This document shows, piece after piece, positions 43,704 through 53,065 of a DNA stretch of 64,000 nucleotides. The notes under the pieces are model-generated. The model had not been told where the DNA came from and did no database searches. It saw only the letters and a program-made list of their open reading frames with translations. The stretch's first letter is position 1, and every line of letters starts with the position of its first letter. The position numbers and the translations under genes are program-made. The stretch comes from SIRX01 sp965214475 (GTDB lineage Bacteria > Actinomycetota > Rubrobacteria > Rubrobacterales > Rubrobacteraceae). The stretch spans positions 1,550,001 to 1,614,000 of the forward strand of contig OZ243953.1 in assembly GCA_965214475.1 (NCBI GenBank), given 5' to 3'.

Positions 43704-45032
43704 TCAACGACTTCCGTGTCCCAACCGAACGTCTGCCGACCGTTCGTCGTACTCCGCCTCTACACCACACCAGCCAGCCAAGAGACAGGCGATAGTCTTC
43801 GTGGCGGTTAGTAGCTCGCTTATGCTGATGTGTTCGTTCGGCCCGTGCGCCAAGCTCACATCTCCAGCGCCATACAACACACACGGCATCTTGCCGAAAT
43901 GGTCGAATAGCCTCATATCCGAACCGTAAGCTACGGCCTCGATCTCTGGCGACTGGCCCGTTGCTTGCCGGTGTGCGGTCACGATCGCCTCGCAGATAGG
44001 CGCGTCTACCGGAACATCCGACGGTAGTGCCTGTCCCCCGATCCATTCGAACGCTGGCGGATGCTCCCGCAGCCACGGATCTCGCCCGACGACGGCATCT
44101 ATGCGCTCCTGAAGCAACGAGTAGGAAGATTCGAGGTCCTCGCCCGGCAACAGCGCCATCCGTATCTCTGCGGAGAGCGACTCTGGTACGGTAACCGGCC
44201 AGTTGCCCGAACGGACGACGCCCACGTTGATCGGCGCCTTGTTCTCCAGCTCTTCGAACAGGGGATGGCGCAAAGTAGCATTGCGCTCCTTCTCTAGCTC
44301 CCTAAGCTCCTCGAAGATAGGCAAGAATTTCTCGAAAGCCGAGACTCCCTGCTCCCGCGTAGCGGCGTGAGTAGACTGTCCAAAGACCTTTAGCCGGAAA
44401 ACGAGAGCGCCGCCCAGCGCCGGAACGAGCGCCAGGCGCGTCGGCTCCGTGATAAGGACCGCGTCGGCGCGATAGCCGTGCAGGATGGTAGCCAGGGCTC
44501 CTACCCCACCGTCTTCTTCACTAACCGTCGCAGCCACTATCGCGTCACCGTTCAACTTTACACCGAGAGCTTCCAGCGCATCCAGGGCCACTATATGGCT
44601 GACCAGACCACCCTTCATGTCGCAAGCCCCGCGACCATATAGTAAATCTCCGACGACTTCTCCCGAGAGCGGATCGTGGGTCCAGGTCTCAGGGTCGCCG
44701 TTTTCTACGGTATCTACGTGGGCGTTCATCAATAGTGAACGTCCGCCGCCCTTTCCGGCGCGGGTGGCGACGATGCTTGGTCGATCTTCGAGGTTGCTTG
44801 GCACGCCGACGTGCTCCGCATAAGGCTCGACCTCTTCGGCCGACACCACGCACCGTTCGACCTCGTACCCGCGCTTATCGAACTCGCTTTCGATGACATC
44901 TTGTAAAGCGCCTTCCTTCCCGGTAACCGATGATATCCGGACAAACTTCTGCAACATACTTATCGTATCGGCCCGCCGGGTTTCGACGGCTTCACAGATC
45001 CCATCCCTCAGTGCCGGTTCTACTTCTTTCAT
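43704..45032 (-). CDS. M20-family metallopeptidase/deacylase (ArgE/DapE-like)
   Basis: A 442-aa di-metal amidohydrolase of the M20 family. Metal ligands are visible: His105 and Asp107 in NAHVDT, bridging Asp138 in GACDMKGG, the Glu pair 172/173 in SEEDGG, and a Glu in ITEPT. It also has a dimerisation domain and a late HGPNEH histidine. It is normal for ArgE/DapE-type deacylases. It would hydrolyse an N-acyl or peptide bond to free the amine substrate of the operon. The ATG at 45032 has GGGAG upstream; it is 63 nt after the aminotransferase stop. Confidence 0.92.
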   Translation of the reverse strand: MKEVEPALRDGICEAVETRRADTISMLQKFVRISSVTGKEGALQDVIESEFDKRGYEVERCVVSAEEVEPYAEHVGVPSNLEDRPSIVATRAGKGGGRSLLMNAHVDTVENGDPETWTHDPLSGEVVGDLLYGRGACDMKGGLVSHIVALDALEALGVKLNGDAIVAATVSEEDGGVGALATILHGYRADAVLITEPTRLALVPALGGALVFRLKVFGQSTHAATREQGVSAFEKFLPIFEELRELEKERNATLRHPLFEELENKAPINVGVVRSGNWPVTVPESLSAEIRMALLPGEDLESSYSLLQERIDAVVGRDPWLREHPPAFEWIGGQALPSDVPVDAPICEAIVTAHRQATGQSPEIEAVAYGSDMRLFDHFGKMPCVLYGAGDVSLAHGPNEHISISELLTATKTIACLLAGWCGVEAEYDERSADVRLGHGSR

Positions 45033-45095
45033 GAGATACTTCTCCCCTATCTCTCCCCAACCGTTCGTTGCCACCTATCGGATAGCGTACCGCTC

Positions 45096-46469
45096 CTATT
45101 CATGAGAACCTCGGTGCTGGATCTCCTTCTCCAACCCGGTGAGGGCAGCATCGGTGATCTCCGCGATGCTACTCAAAATCTGCTTATCGGCGACGAGCGC
45201 GGGAGCGTACTGGATCACCATCTCTTCTTTGTCGTCAACGCGACAGATAAGCCCGTGCTCTGTGAGCTTCCGGCCTAGAACACCCTTGAAATACTTCTGA
45301 TACTCCTCACCCTTGACCGGCGTCCCATCGGACCACTCCGTCTTTATCTCTACCCCCCAGAAGAACCCCATTCCCCGAACGTCCTTTACTATGGAATGAT
45401 TCTCCGCCATCCGCCGCAACTCACTCTCGAAGTGTCCCTCCAGACTGTGGACGTTTTCAAGCAGCTTCTCACGCTCGATAATAGCGATGTTCTCCAACGC
45501 CACCGCAGCGGAGACCGGATGGCCACCAAACGTAGACCCGTGCGAGAACATCGGCGCATTCTGCCGCAGCGTGTTGCTGACCTTGTCGCCGATCACCACG
45601 CCGCCCATAGGACTGTAGCCGGACGTAACGCCTTTAGCGAAGGTCGTCATATCCGGAACCACATCGAAGCGTTCTATGCCGAACCATTCTCCCAACCGCC
45701 CGAAGGCGCAGATTACCGCGTCCGAAACTAGCAACACACCGTGACGGTCGCAGATCTCTCGTACCCTGCGCCAGTAATCTGGCGGCGGCACGAGGCAACC
45801 TCCTCCGTTCTGTACCGGCTCCAGGATGACAGCGGCAACGGTCTCCGGTGAGGCAAACTCTATCGCCTCGTCGATGGTGCCTGCAGCACCCTCGGGATCT
45901 TGCTGGGTATTCGACACGTGGTGAAAGCCTCCGGGCAACGGCTCGAACGGAGTTTTGAAAGCTGGAATGCCCGTGGCCGAGAGGGCGCCCATCGTGGTGC
46001 CGTGATAGGCGGCCTTGCGGGTGATGAACTTGTAGCGTTCGGCCTCGCCGTTCGCCTTATGGTACTGGCGAGCAAGTTTTATGGCTGTCTCCACCGCTTC
46101 GGAGCCGGAAGAAACGAAGAAGCTAGAGTTCAGGTCGCCGGGGGCTATCTCGGAGATCTTGGCCGCAAGCTCCAGCGAGCGCGGATGATGCATGCTCCAG
46201 TTCGGGAAGAATCCAAGTTCCTTCATCTGGGCCGCCGCAGCGTCCGCTAGCTCTGAACGGCCGTTACCCACCTGGGTCGTGAAGAGTCCCGCGAGCCCAT
46301 CGAGGTAGTTCCTGCCCCGGTCGTCGGTAACGTGGCAGCCGTCTCCCGAGACGATCACCGGCAGCTTCGACCAGTCTTCGGAATAGGGCGTGAAGTGCAG
46401 CATCAAATTGTCTACACCAGAAGGTCCAGATACCATCTCGTGCTCGTCGAGCCCCCGCATAACATCCAT
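45096..46469 (-). CDS. Class III (omega) aminotransferase
   Basis: A 457-aa PLP enzyme of the omega-amino acid/taurine/GABA transaminase class. Lys279 in TFAKGVTSGYSPMGG forms the Schiff base. Asp250 in SDAVICAFGRLGEWFG is the pyridine-nitrogen partner (family consensus DEVxTGFGRxG, here with Ala in the second position). AAYHGTTMGALS gives the ring-stacking Tyr/His. It would turn an omega-amine into a semialdehyde, fitting the SSADH-like enzyme downstream. It is the first gene of the operon, divergent from the MocR-type regulator. Confidence 0.93.
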   Translation of the reverse strand: MDVMRGLDEHEMVSGPSGVDNLMLHFTPYSEDWSKLPVIVSGDGCHVTDDRGRNYLDGLAGLFTTQVGNGRSELADAAAAQMKELGFFPNWSMHHPRSLELAAKISEIAPGDLNSSFFVSSGSEAVETAIKLARQYHKANGEAERYKFITRKAAYHGTTMGALSATGIPAFKTPFEPLPGGFHHVSNTQQDPEGAAGTIDEAIEFASPETVAAVILEPVQNGGGCLVPPPDYWRRVREICDRHGVLLVSDAVICAFGRLGEWFGIERFDVVPDMTTFAKGVTSGYSPMGGVVIGDKVSNTLRQNAPMFSHGSTFGGHPVSAAVALENIAIIEREKLLENVHSLEGHFESELRRMAENHSIVKDVRGMGFFWGVEIKTEWSDGTPVKGEEYQKYFKGVLGRKLTEHGLICRVDDKEEMVIQYAPALVADKQILSSIAEITDAALTGLEKEIQHRGSHE

Positions 46470-46510
46470 GCCGCCACCTCCTCAACCGTTCTGGGCGAAA
46501 TTCGCTCGTC

Positions 46511-46599
46511 GTATCCACAATTGCCGAACAACTTCTTGCAGATATGAATGCATGCTAAAGATTTACCGGTATGTCCACAAGGTCCATTTCCCGTATAAT
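46511..46599. promoter_or_regulatory. Divergent operator/promoter for MocR regulator and amine operon
   Basis: A direct repeat GTAT-CCACAA (46511-46520) and GTATGTCCACAA (46569-46580) lies in the 162-nt gap. A perfect TATAAT (46594-46599) gives a plausible plus-strand -10 about 32 nt before the regulator ATG. MocR/GabR proteins bind direct repeats, which fits. Confidence 0.5.
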
Positions 46600-46631
46600 T
46601 CGGGGTGCCATTCGCGAGAGGACGGTTTTGG

Positions 46632-48119
46632 ATGGACGAGCGGTTCACTGCGGTTTCCCTGATCCTGGGGCTAGAAGATTCTTCCCCGGTCCCGCTGTAC
46701 GTCCAGCTCTACGAGGGTCTGCGAGAGGCGATCCTGGGTGGACGACTCAGGGCCGGCGTCCGGCTGCCTTCGACGCGGGGGCTGTCCGCCGAGCTTGGCG
46801 TCTCGCGCAACACGGTGATGAACGCCTACGACCAACTGCAATCCGAAGGCTATCTGGAAGGTCGGGTAGGTTACGGGACCTGCGTAAGCTCCTCGTTGCC
46901 GGATGATCTGCTGCAGGTCCGGGCTCGGGAAGCCGACGGGCCAGGTTCTCGCTCCGGCCGGGGACTTTCAAGGCGAGGCTCAATGCTTTCGGGCACCCCG
47001 CCGACCGTTTCAGACTATCAGGACCGTCCCCGGGCCTTTCAGCCCGGCCTGCCGGCGTTGGAGGAGTTCCCTTCCCGGACGTGGAGAAACCTGTACAACA
47101 AAGTGTGGCGGCGGCCTGCGCGGGAGTTACTCGGCTACGGGGACCCAGCCGGCTATCGGCCGCTTCGGGAAGCGATCTCCGACCATCTGTGCACGGCGCG
47201 GGCGGTTCGTTGCTCCTGGGAGCAGGTGATCGTCGTCAACGGCTCCCAGCAAGCCCTGGATCTCTCTGCGCGGCTCCTGCTCGACCCCGGAGACGCAGCC
47301 TGGATGGAGAATCCCGGTTACCCCGGCGCCCGGGCCGCTCTCACCGGAGCCGGAGCACAGCTTGTACCCGTGCCGGTAGACAGTCACGGACTCGACGTAT
47401 CATCAGGAGAAGCGACGCCCCCGGAGGCACGACTCGCATACGTAACGCCCTCGCACCAGTATCCTCTCGGCGCAACCATGAGTCTCCGCCGCCGTCTGGA
47501 TCTGCTCGACTGGGCCAAGCGCTCCGACGCCTGGATATTGGAAGACGACTACGATAGCGAGTTCCGATACTCTGGACGGCCTTTCGAGGCACTTCAAGGG
47601 CTGGACACCGAGGGGCGAGTGGTCTACGTCGGCACCTTCAGCAAAGTTCTCTTCCCAGCGCTCCGCATCGGCTACCTGGTGGTTCCAAAGGATCTGGTGG
47701 ACGCCTTCGCCGCCGTCCGCGAACTATCCGACCTTCATTCGCCTTCTATAGACCAGGCGGTACTCGCCAACTTCATCACGGATGGTCACTTCGTCCGTCA
47801 CGTCCGTCGTATGCGAGCCCTCTACGCCGCGCGCCAAGAAGCTCTATTAGAGGCAGCGGCGCAGGATCTCGCGGGGATCCTGGAAGTACGGCCCGCCGAA
47901 TCCGGGCTACACCTGGTCGGTCGGATGACTGAGGACGCCAACGATCGCGAGGCGTCCCGGCTGGCCGCGGACCACGGAGTCGAGGCGATACCGCTCTCCT
48001 GGTATGCTGACGGGCCTTCGCGAGACAGGGGTCTAATGCTAGGCTACGCAGCAGTTTCGGAAGCTGAGATATGGGGAGCAACAAACCGGCTCGCAACAGC
48101 TTTGGAAAAGCTACAGTAA
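46632..48119 (+). CDS. MocR/GabR/PdxR-family regulator (GntR-aminotransferase fusion)
   Basis: A 495-aa chimeric regulator: a GntR-type winged helix (about 15-80, PLYVQLYEGLREAI...LPSTRGLSAELGVSRNTV), a Gly/Ser/Arg-rich linker (about 105-135), then a fold-type I aminotransferase domain binding PLP at Lys338 (GTFSKVLFPALRIGY). These proteins sense PLP and an amine such as GABA. The ATG at 46632 follows GAGAGGA. It is divergent from a GABA-type catabolic operon, which it probably activates. Confidence 0.93.
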   Translation: MDERFTAVSLILGLEDSSPVPLYVQLYEGLREAILGGRLRAGVRLPSTRGLSAELGVSRNTVMNAYDQLQSEGYLEGRVGYGTCVSSSLPDDLLQVRAREADGPGSRSGRGLSRRGSMLSGTPPTVSDYQDRPRAFQPGLPALEEFPSRTWRNLYNKVWRRPARELLGYGDPAGYRPLREAISDHLCTARAVRCSWEQVIVVNGSQQALDLSARLLLDPGDAAWMENPGYPGARAALTGAGAQLVPVPVDSHGLDVSSGEATPPEARLAYVTPSHQYPLGATMSLRRRLDLLDWAKRSDAWILEDDYDSEFRYSGRPFEALQGLDTEGRVVYVGTFSKVLFPALRIGYLVVPKDLVDAFAAVRELSDLHSPSIDQAVLANFITDGHFVRHVRRMRALYAARQEALLEAAAQDLAGILEVRPAESGLHLVGRMTEDANDREASRLAADHGVEAIPLSWYADGPSRDRGLMLGYAAVSEAEIWGATNRLATALEKLQ

Positions 48120-48190
48120 AGGAGTCACAGTGAAACTTGCTGGACGATGATTCTCCAAAGTTCCAGTACCAGGGCACGTGAGGCAAGATT

Positions 48191-49090
48191 GTGATTCACG
48201 TTTTGGATCTGGAGTACGGCGCGCCAAGGACTACGGCGGCGTTCCTGGTGGAGACTGGCAGAGGACCAGTCCTGATCGAGACCGGACCCGACTCTACCTA
48301 CAACGTGCTGGTAAGGCACTTGAAAACACTGGGCTACGAACCCGAAGATGTGCGACACGTATTCGTTACTCACATCCATCTAGATCACGCCGGTGCCGCG
48401 TGGCGGTTCGCCAAACAGGGAGCCAGAATCCACGTGCATCCGCGAGGCGCAAAACATCTCCGGGATCCCTCACGCCTGCTGGCCTCGGCCGGACGAATCT
48501 TCGGTGAGCGGACGAAAGACCTCTGGGGCCATCCAATGCCCATAACCGCTGACAGGACTCAGGTAGTCGAGGACGGCGAAGTTCTGCGTTTGGGTGGGGT
48601 GCGGATGGAGGCGCTGGAAACACCGGGACATGCAGACCACCATCTCACCTGGAGGATAGAGAGCACCATTTTTACCGGAGACGTGGGCGGAGTACGCATC
48701 GGGAAAGGACCGGTATTCGCGCCCACACCCCCGCCCGAGATCCGGGTCGAAGTTTGGCGAAAGTCAATCGCCCGACTGAGGAACTTGCACGCCGAAGAAA
48801 TTTACCTTTCCCACTTCGGCCGTTTTACAGACGTCGGAGAACACCTTGAATACCTTGAGATCAGCTTGCTCGAATGGACCGCCTGGATGAAGGCCCGGAT
48901 GGACGAAAACAAGTCGTGGGACATTATCGCCTCCGAGTTCGAGCAGTACGTGGCCGAAGGCCTGATCCGCGCAGGCCTCGGGCCAGACGAACTGCAAGAG
49001 TACGCGTTCGCCGATCCAGCCTGGATGAATGCTCAGGGTCTGATCCGGTACTGTCAGAAGCACCGCCCCACCAACCACAAAACTCCCTAA
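48191..49090 (+). CDS. Metallo-beta-lactamase fold hydrolase
   Basis: A 299-aa MBL-fold protein with the metal-binding motif THIHLDHAG (His61, His63, Asp65, His66), a second His in ETPGHADHH and a third-ligand Asp in TGDVGG. It is a general hydrolase, of glyoxalase-II or lactonase type; the substrate is unknown. The GTG at 48191 follows GTGAGGCAAGATT. It lies 71 nt after the MocR gene on the same strand and may be in its transcript. It is convergent with the betaine-type ABC operon. Confidence 0.9.
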   Translation: MIHVLDLEYGAPRTTAAFLVETGRGPVLIETGPDSTYNVLVRHLKTLGYEPEDVRHVFVTHIHLDHAGAAWRFAKQGARIHVHPRGAKHLRDPSRLLASAGRIFGERTKDLWGHPMPITADRTQVVEDGEVLRLGGVRMEALETPGHADHHLTWRIESTIFTGDVGGVRIGKGPVFAPTPPPEIRVEVWRKSIARLRNLHAEEIYLSHFGRFTDVGEHLEYLEISLLEWTAWMKARMDENKSWDIIASEFEQYVAEGLIRAGLGPDELQEYAFADPAWMNAQGLIRYCQKHRPTNHKTP

Positions 49091-49117
49091 ACCCACCAGA
49101 GAACCTTCCGCTACAAA

Positions 49118-49152
49118 AAGAGCGCCGGTCCTGATTACGTACCGACGCTCTT
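49118..49152 (-). terminator. Rho-independent terminator of the betaine-type ABC operon
   Basis: AAGAGCG (49118-49124) and CGCTCTT (49146-49152) pair, extended inwards by CGGT/ACCG after one mismatch, with an 11-nt loop. On the minus strand the stem is followed by a U-run (five Ts), which fits an intrinsic terminator 58 nt after the binding-protein stop. It may also stop readthrough from the plus-strand hydrolase gene. Confidence 0.8.
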
Positions 49153-49209
49153 CGAAACTTCCAGCTAAAGCATTACTGCTTACCTGAAGAAACTATTGGC
49201 GGAACTCTT

Positions 49210-50187
49210 TTACTCGATAAAGCCTTGATCCTGGAGCCACTGCTCAGCTACGTCCTCCGGGTCCTCGCCGTCAACATCCACGGAAGCATTGAGCCTCTGC
49301 ATCGTCTCCGTGTCCAGCGCCTCCGCCACAGGAGTGAAGGTATTGTCGAGGCCGTTCTTGTTCTCGTCGTATTTCTCTTTCTTCAAGTTTATCGCCGGGT
49401 TGTAGATCGGGAAAAACTCTTCATCGTCTTCGAGAAGCGTCAAGTCCAGGGCCGCGATCCTGCCGTCGGTAGTGAACACTTCACCAAAGTTGCATTTCTG
49501 TCCCTCATCCGTGGCTGTGTAGACCGGTCCAGTGTCGAGAAGAGCTACGTTGTTGCCCGGGAACTTGAAGCCATACTTCTCTTCCATACCGGGCAAACCG
49601 TCGTCGCGCGAACGGAATTCACTCTCCACACAGATGGTAGCCTCGTCGGGATTATTCGCGAGCAGGGGTCCAATATCCGATACCTTTTCGATGCCTTCGA
49701 GTGCGGGAACCTCTTCAGGAGCCTCTGAGCGCATCGCTAGAGCGTAAGTGTTGTTGAACGGCGCCCGTTCCAGCAAGACGATGTTGTTCTTCTCTAGTTC
49801 TTGCTCTTTAGAGACTTCGTACTGTTTATTGGCCGGGAAGACCGGATCAGTATTTCCGAGGTGGTTGATCCAGTTAGTTCCTGAATACTCCCAGTACATA
49901 TCTATGTCGCCGCTCTCCAGTGCCGCTCTCGTGGCATCGGTGCCGACAAGTCCGACCTGATCGTCTACGTCCGCGCCCGTGGCTTCAAGGGCTGTGAACG
50001 CAATGTAGCCCAGGATCAACTGCTCGGTAAAGTCTTTGGAACCAACAATGTAGCTAAAATCCCCGTTGTCTACGTCGGCAAGAGGACCGGCGGCGCTTGA
50101 GCCACCCACAACGTTGCCGCACCCGGCCACCACTAGGGCCAGGACGGCCGCCAAACTCACGAGCCTTATCAAGGCTTTATTTCTCAC
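49210..50187 (-). CDS. Glycine betaine/choline-type ABC substrate-binding lipoprotein
   Basis: A 325-aa binding protein with a signal peptide and lipobox at VVAGC (Cys23). The motif YIVGSKDFTEQLILGYI starts the mature domain, and DMYWEYSGTNWINHLGN follows. It is the last gene of a four-gene operon (permease, ATPase, permease, binding protein), 60 nt after the second permease, and is followed by a strong terminator. It is a close paralogue of the orphan protein at 42736-43683. The quaternary amine it binds (betaine, choline, carnitine or another) cannot be told by eye. Confidence 0.94.
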   Translation of the reverse strand: MRNKALIRLVSLAAVLALVVAGCGNVVGGSSAAGPLADVDNGDFSYIVGSKDFTEQLILGYIAFTALEATGADVDDQVGLVGTDATRAALESGDIDMYWEYSGTNWINHLGNTDPVFPANKQYEVSKEQELEKNNIVLLERAPFNNTYALAMRSEAPEEVPALEGIEKVSDIGPLLANNPDEATICVESEFRSRDDGLPGMEEKYGFKFPGNNVALLDTGPVYTATDEGQKCNFGEVFTTDGRIAALDLTLLEDDEEFFPIYNPAINLKKEKYDENKNGLDNTFTPVAEALDTETMQRLNASVDVDGEDPEDVAEQWLQDQGFIE

Positions 50188-50247
50188 AGCTATATTCCTC
50201 CTTTAGATCAACAAGCTTCTTTTACAAAACCTAATTTTTCGACGCTT

Positions 50248-51081
50248 CTACAAACCCTTGGGTCGTAGCACATCTTCGACGATCCCCGCAATGTAGTCGA
50301 TGGTCAACGCCAGGACACCCGTCAACACGGCGCCGGTTATCAGTATCGAGTCCCGGCTCAATTTGATGCCGGAGTTGATAATGTCGCCCATCCCGCCGGC
50401 GTCGATGAACGTCGCCAGGGTCGCGGTGCCGACCACGATTATCAGGGCCGTCCTGATGCCGGCGAGCATGATCGGGATTGCCAGCGGCATCTCGATGCGG
50501 AATAGCACCGACATCTTGGTCATGCCCATTCCTCGACCGGCTTCGATAACGGACGAATCCACCTGCCGTATCCCGACCATCGTATTCCTCAAAACCGGCA
50601 GGAAAGCGTAAATGACCAGGGCGAAGATGGCTATACGGGCGTTGAAAGCGATCCACATAGCCGCCAGCACGATCACGCCAATAGACGGTATCGCCTGTCC
50701 GATACTAGCAATGCTGACTATATATTCGGACACCCGGCTCATGAACGGACGGGTGAGTATAACCCCTGCAGTGACTGCGAGCGCCACCACGATCACCGTA
50801 GCGATCGCGCTAATCTCCAGGTGCTGCACCACGCGCTGCACGATGTACTCTTGGTTCAGGGTGCGCTGCTCTATGCTGTCGAGCTCTATGCTACCCACCC
50901 ACAGGTAGAGTGCCACACACACAGCTATGAGAAAGGCCGGCATGATGAGATAGCGAGCCAGCTTGCTCGCGAGGCCGGGTCCCTTCGAGCCGTTACTCGG
51001 CTGCTTCTGTTCCTCGTTCTCCTGAGATTCTTGTTCCTGCTGGCTCTCGGTACGTTCCTCAGTCTTCTGGGCGCTGGTCAT
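50248..51081 (-). CDS. Quaternary-amine ABC permease (OpuBB/OpuCB-like)
   Basis: A 277-aa permease with about six TM segments. An unusual hydrophilic N-terminal extension of about 36 residues, rich in Glu/Gln/Lys, precedes the membrane part. The EAA-type loop (about 182-200) includes VDSSVIEAGRGMGMTKMSVLFRIEMPLAIP. The ATG at 51081 follows GGGGGAGGTGAGA. It is the second permease of the operon and probably forms a heterodimer with the 215-aa permease upstream. Confidence 0.93.
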   Translation of the reverse strand: MTSAQKTEERTESQQEQESQENEEQKQPSNGSKGPGLASKLARYLIMPAFLIAVCVALYLWVGSIELDSIEQRTLNQEYIVQRVVQHLEISAIATVIVVALAVTAGVILTRPFMSRVSEYIVSIASIGQAIPSIGVIVLAAMWIAFNARIAIFALVIYAFLPVLRNTMVGIRQVDSSVIEAGRGMGMTKMSVLFRIEMPLAIPIMLAGIRTALIIVVGTATLATFIDAGGMGDIINSGIKLSRDSILITGAVLTGVLALTIDYIAGIVEDVLRPKGL

Positions 51082-51115
51082 CGGCTCTCACCTCCCCCAG
51101 AAATCAAGATGTTCC

Positions 51116-52306
51116 TCAAGCCTGGGCCTCCTCCTGATCGAGGGTCTGCTTGTCCGGATCGCGCATGGAGTCGATCATTTCGAGAACCTTGTCGAAGTCG
51201 ACCACTCCTTTGAAGGCGCCTTTTTCGTCCACGACTATCGCAGATCCTTTGTAAGAGGTGATCATGGTGTCGAGTGTCTCGTAGAGGTTTGCATCTTGTT
51301 CAAGTATCGCGACCGCCGGCCACCCGGCTTCTTTGAGCGGAACGCCGTTGGTCTCGATGTCTTCTATGTTGACCCACCGCTTCGGCTGATCTTGGTCATC
51401 CAACAACAACACGTGATCTTTGCCGGTGCTCTCCATCTTCCCACGCACATCTTCGTAGCTATCGCTCAGGTTGGCTACCGGCCATTCCGCCGGCTCGATG
51501 TCCGAGACTTTGGTGAGGCTCAAACGCTTTATCGAGGCGCCGGCCCCGACGAAGTCCTCGACGAACTCGCTCGACGGGTCGGTCAGGATGTTCTCCGGCG
51601 TGTCGTATTGGGCGATCACGGATTGTTCCTGGAGGATGGCGATACGGTCGCCCATCTTTATCGCCTCGTCTATGTCGTGGGTGACGAAGACGATGGTCTT
51701 CTGTATCTCCTCCTGGAGCCTCAAGAACTCATCCTGAAGACGGTCACGCGTGATCGGGTCTATCGCCCCGAATGGCTCGTCCATAAGTAGGACTTGCGGA
51801 TCTGCGGCCATCGCCCGGGCCACCCCGATGCGCTGGCGCTGCCCACCGGATAGCTCTTTAGGGTAACGATCCCGGTAGTTGTTGTTGATGCTGACGGTTT
51901 CCAGCAGTTCGTCTATCCTGTCCGAAGTCTCCTGCTTATCCCAGCCCAGCATTCTTGGAACGGTGGCGATGTTGTCGGCGATCGTCATGTGGGGGAAGAG
52001 CCCGATCTGCTGGATAACATAGCCTATACGGCGACGCAGGTTGTCGGGGTTGACGCTCGTTACGTCCTCGCCTTCGAGAAAGATCCTACCGCTCGAAGGC
52101 TCAATAATGCGGTTGACCATTTTCATGGTAGTGGTCTTACCGCAACCGGACGGGCCAACCAGAACCACGATCTCACCCTGGTAAATATCCATCGAGAGGT
52201 CTTTTACCGCCGGCTCATCCGTGCCGGGGAACGTCTTGGAGAGGTTCTCCAGACGGATCATAACTTCCCGGTCCTGATTACTTTGGTTGTTGCCGTTGTC
52301 AGTCAA
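51116..52306 (-). CDS. Quaternary-amine ABC ATP-binding protein with CBS domains (OpuCA-like)
   Basis: A 396-aa ATPase. Walker A GPSGCGKTT (51-59), signature LSGGQRQR (152-159) and Walker B VLLMDEPF (172-179) are present, followed by VTHDIDEA. The C-terminal third (about 275-385) carries two CBS modules, as in OpuA/OpuC, where they sense ionic strength or cyclic dinucleotides. It starts with TTG directly after the TAA of the first permease. This gene names the operon as a betaine-type osmolyte importer. Confidence 0.95.
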   Translation of the reverse strand: MTDNGNNQSNQDREVMIRLENLSKTFPGTDEPAVKDLSMDIYQGEIVVLVGPSGCGKTTTMKMVNRIIEPSSGRIFLEGEDVTSVNPDNLRRRIGYVIQQIGLFPHMTIADNIATVPRMLGWDKQETSDRIDELLETVSINNNYRDRYPKELSGGQRQRIGVARAMAADPQVLLMDEPFGAIDPITRDRLQDEFLRLQEEIQKTIVFVTHDIDEAIKMGDRIAILQEQSVIAQYDTPENILTDPSSEFVEDFVGAGASIKRLSLTKVSDIEPAEWPVANLSDSYEDVRGKMESTGKDHVLLLDDQDQPKRWVNIEDIETNGVPLKEAGWPAVAILEQDANLYETLDTMITSYKGSAIVVDEKGAFKGVVDFDKVLEMIDSMRDPDKQTLDQEEAQA

Positions 52307-52954
52307 TTAATTTAGTCCCTTCGAAGTCGTGAGCTTACTGAAGACTGAGAAGAACGCTTCGAATAGCAAAGCGAGCACCGTAATAGCCAATGTACCGGCG
52401 AGAACGGATTCTATGGCTCCCGCACCTCCAACGCGGGCGAGGCCGGAGAAGATATATCCACCAAGTCCCGGTCCGTTAACGTAGGATGCGATCGCGGCGA
52501 TGCCCAATATAAGCAGCCCGGACACCCGCACCCCGGTAATTATTACCGGCCACGCCATCGGTAACTCCACCCGCACAAGTTGTTGAAAATTACTCATTCC
52601 CATCCCCTTGGCGGACTCCGTTATGGAAGGATCCACCCCCTGCAAACCGGTGATCGTATTCCGCAGAATGGCGAGAATAGAATAGTTCACTAGCGCAACT
52701 ACCGCCGGCTTATATCCAAGCCCGAGTATCGGAATCAGCAACCCGAAGAGCGCGAAAGACGGGATGGTCAGCATCGTAGAAGTCACAGCCAACAAAGCCT
52801 GAGCTATGGCCTTGCGCCTATAAGTGAGCACCCCGAGGGTCACACCAATAATGGTGGCGATGATCAAGGAGAGAAGAACGACCTGAACGTGCGCTATGGA
52901 GTCCTCAAGGAGATCATCCCAATCGTCTGCCAAGTATACGAGAAAATCTATCAA
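52307..52954 (-). CDS. Quaternary-amine ABC permease (OpuBD/OpuCD-like)
   Basis: A 215-aa permease with about five TM segments and the EAA-type loop VDPSITESAKGMGMSNFQQLVRVELPMAWP. The start FLVYLADDWDDLLEDSIAHVQVVLLSLIIAT is typical. The TTG at 52954 follows AGGAGAG. It is the first gene of the four-gene operon, and its promoter is about 124 nt upstream. Its TAA directly abuts the TTG of the ATPase, so expression is coupled. Confidence 0.93.
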   Translation of the reverse strand: MIDFLVYLADDWDDLLEDSIAHVQVVLLSLIIATIIGVTLGVLTYRRKAIAQALLAVTSTMLTIPSFALFGLLIPILGLGYKPAVVALVNYSILAILRNTITGLQGVDPSITESAKGMGMSNFQQLVRVELPMAWPVIITGVRVSGLLILGIAAIASYVNGPGLGGYIFSGLARVGGAGAIESVLAGTLAITVLALLFEAFFSVFSKLTTSKGLN

Positions 52955-53065
52955 GAAACTCTCCTATCTACCCACTCTAGTCGCCATAAAAACCTATCCA
53001 TGTCCGCTATAACTTGCTCCTTTCGCTTCGTTCCCGCGTATGTGTAAAAAATTGCTTTACCTTCC

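Noticed and set aside
43684..44076. Longer N-terminus of the orphan binding protein
   Set aside because: It lies in the M20 gene out of frame, while the signal peptide and ribosome site at 43683 mark the real start.
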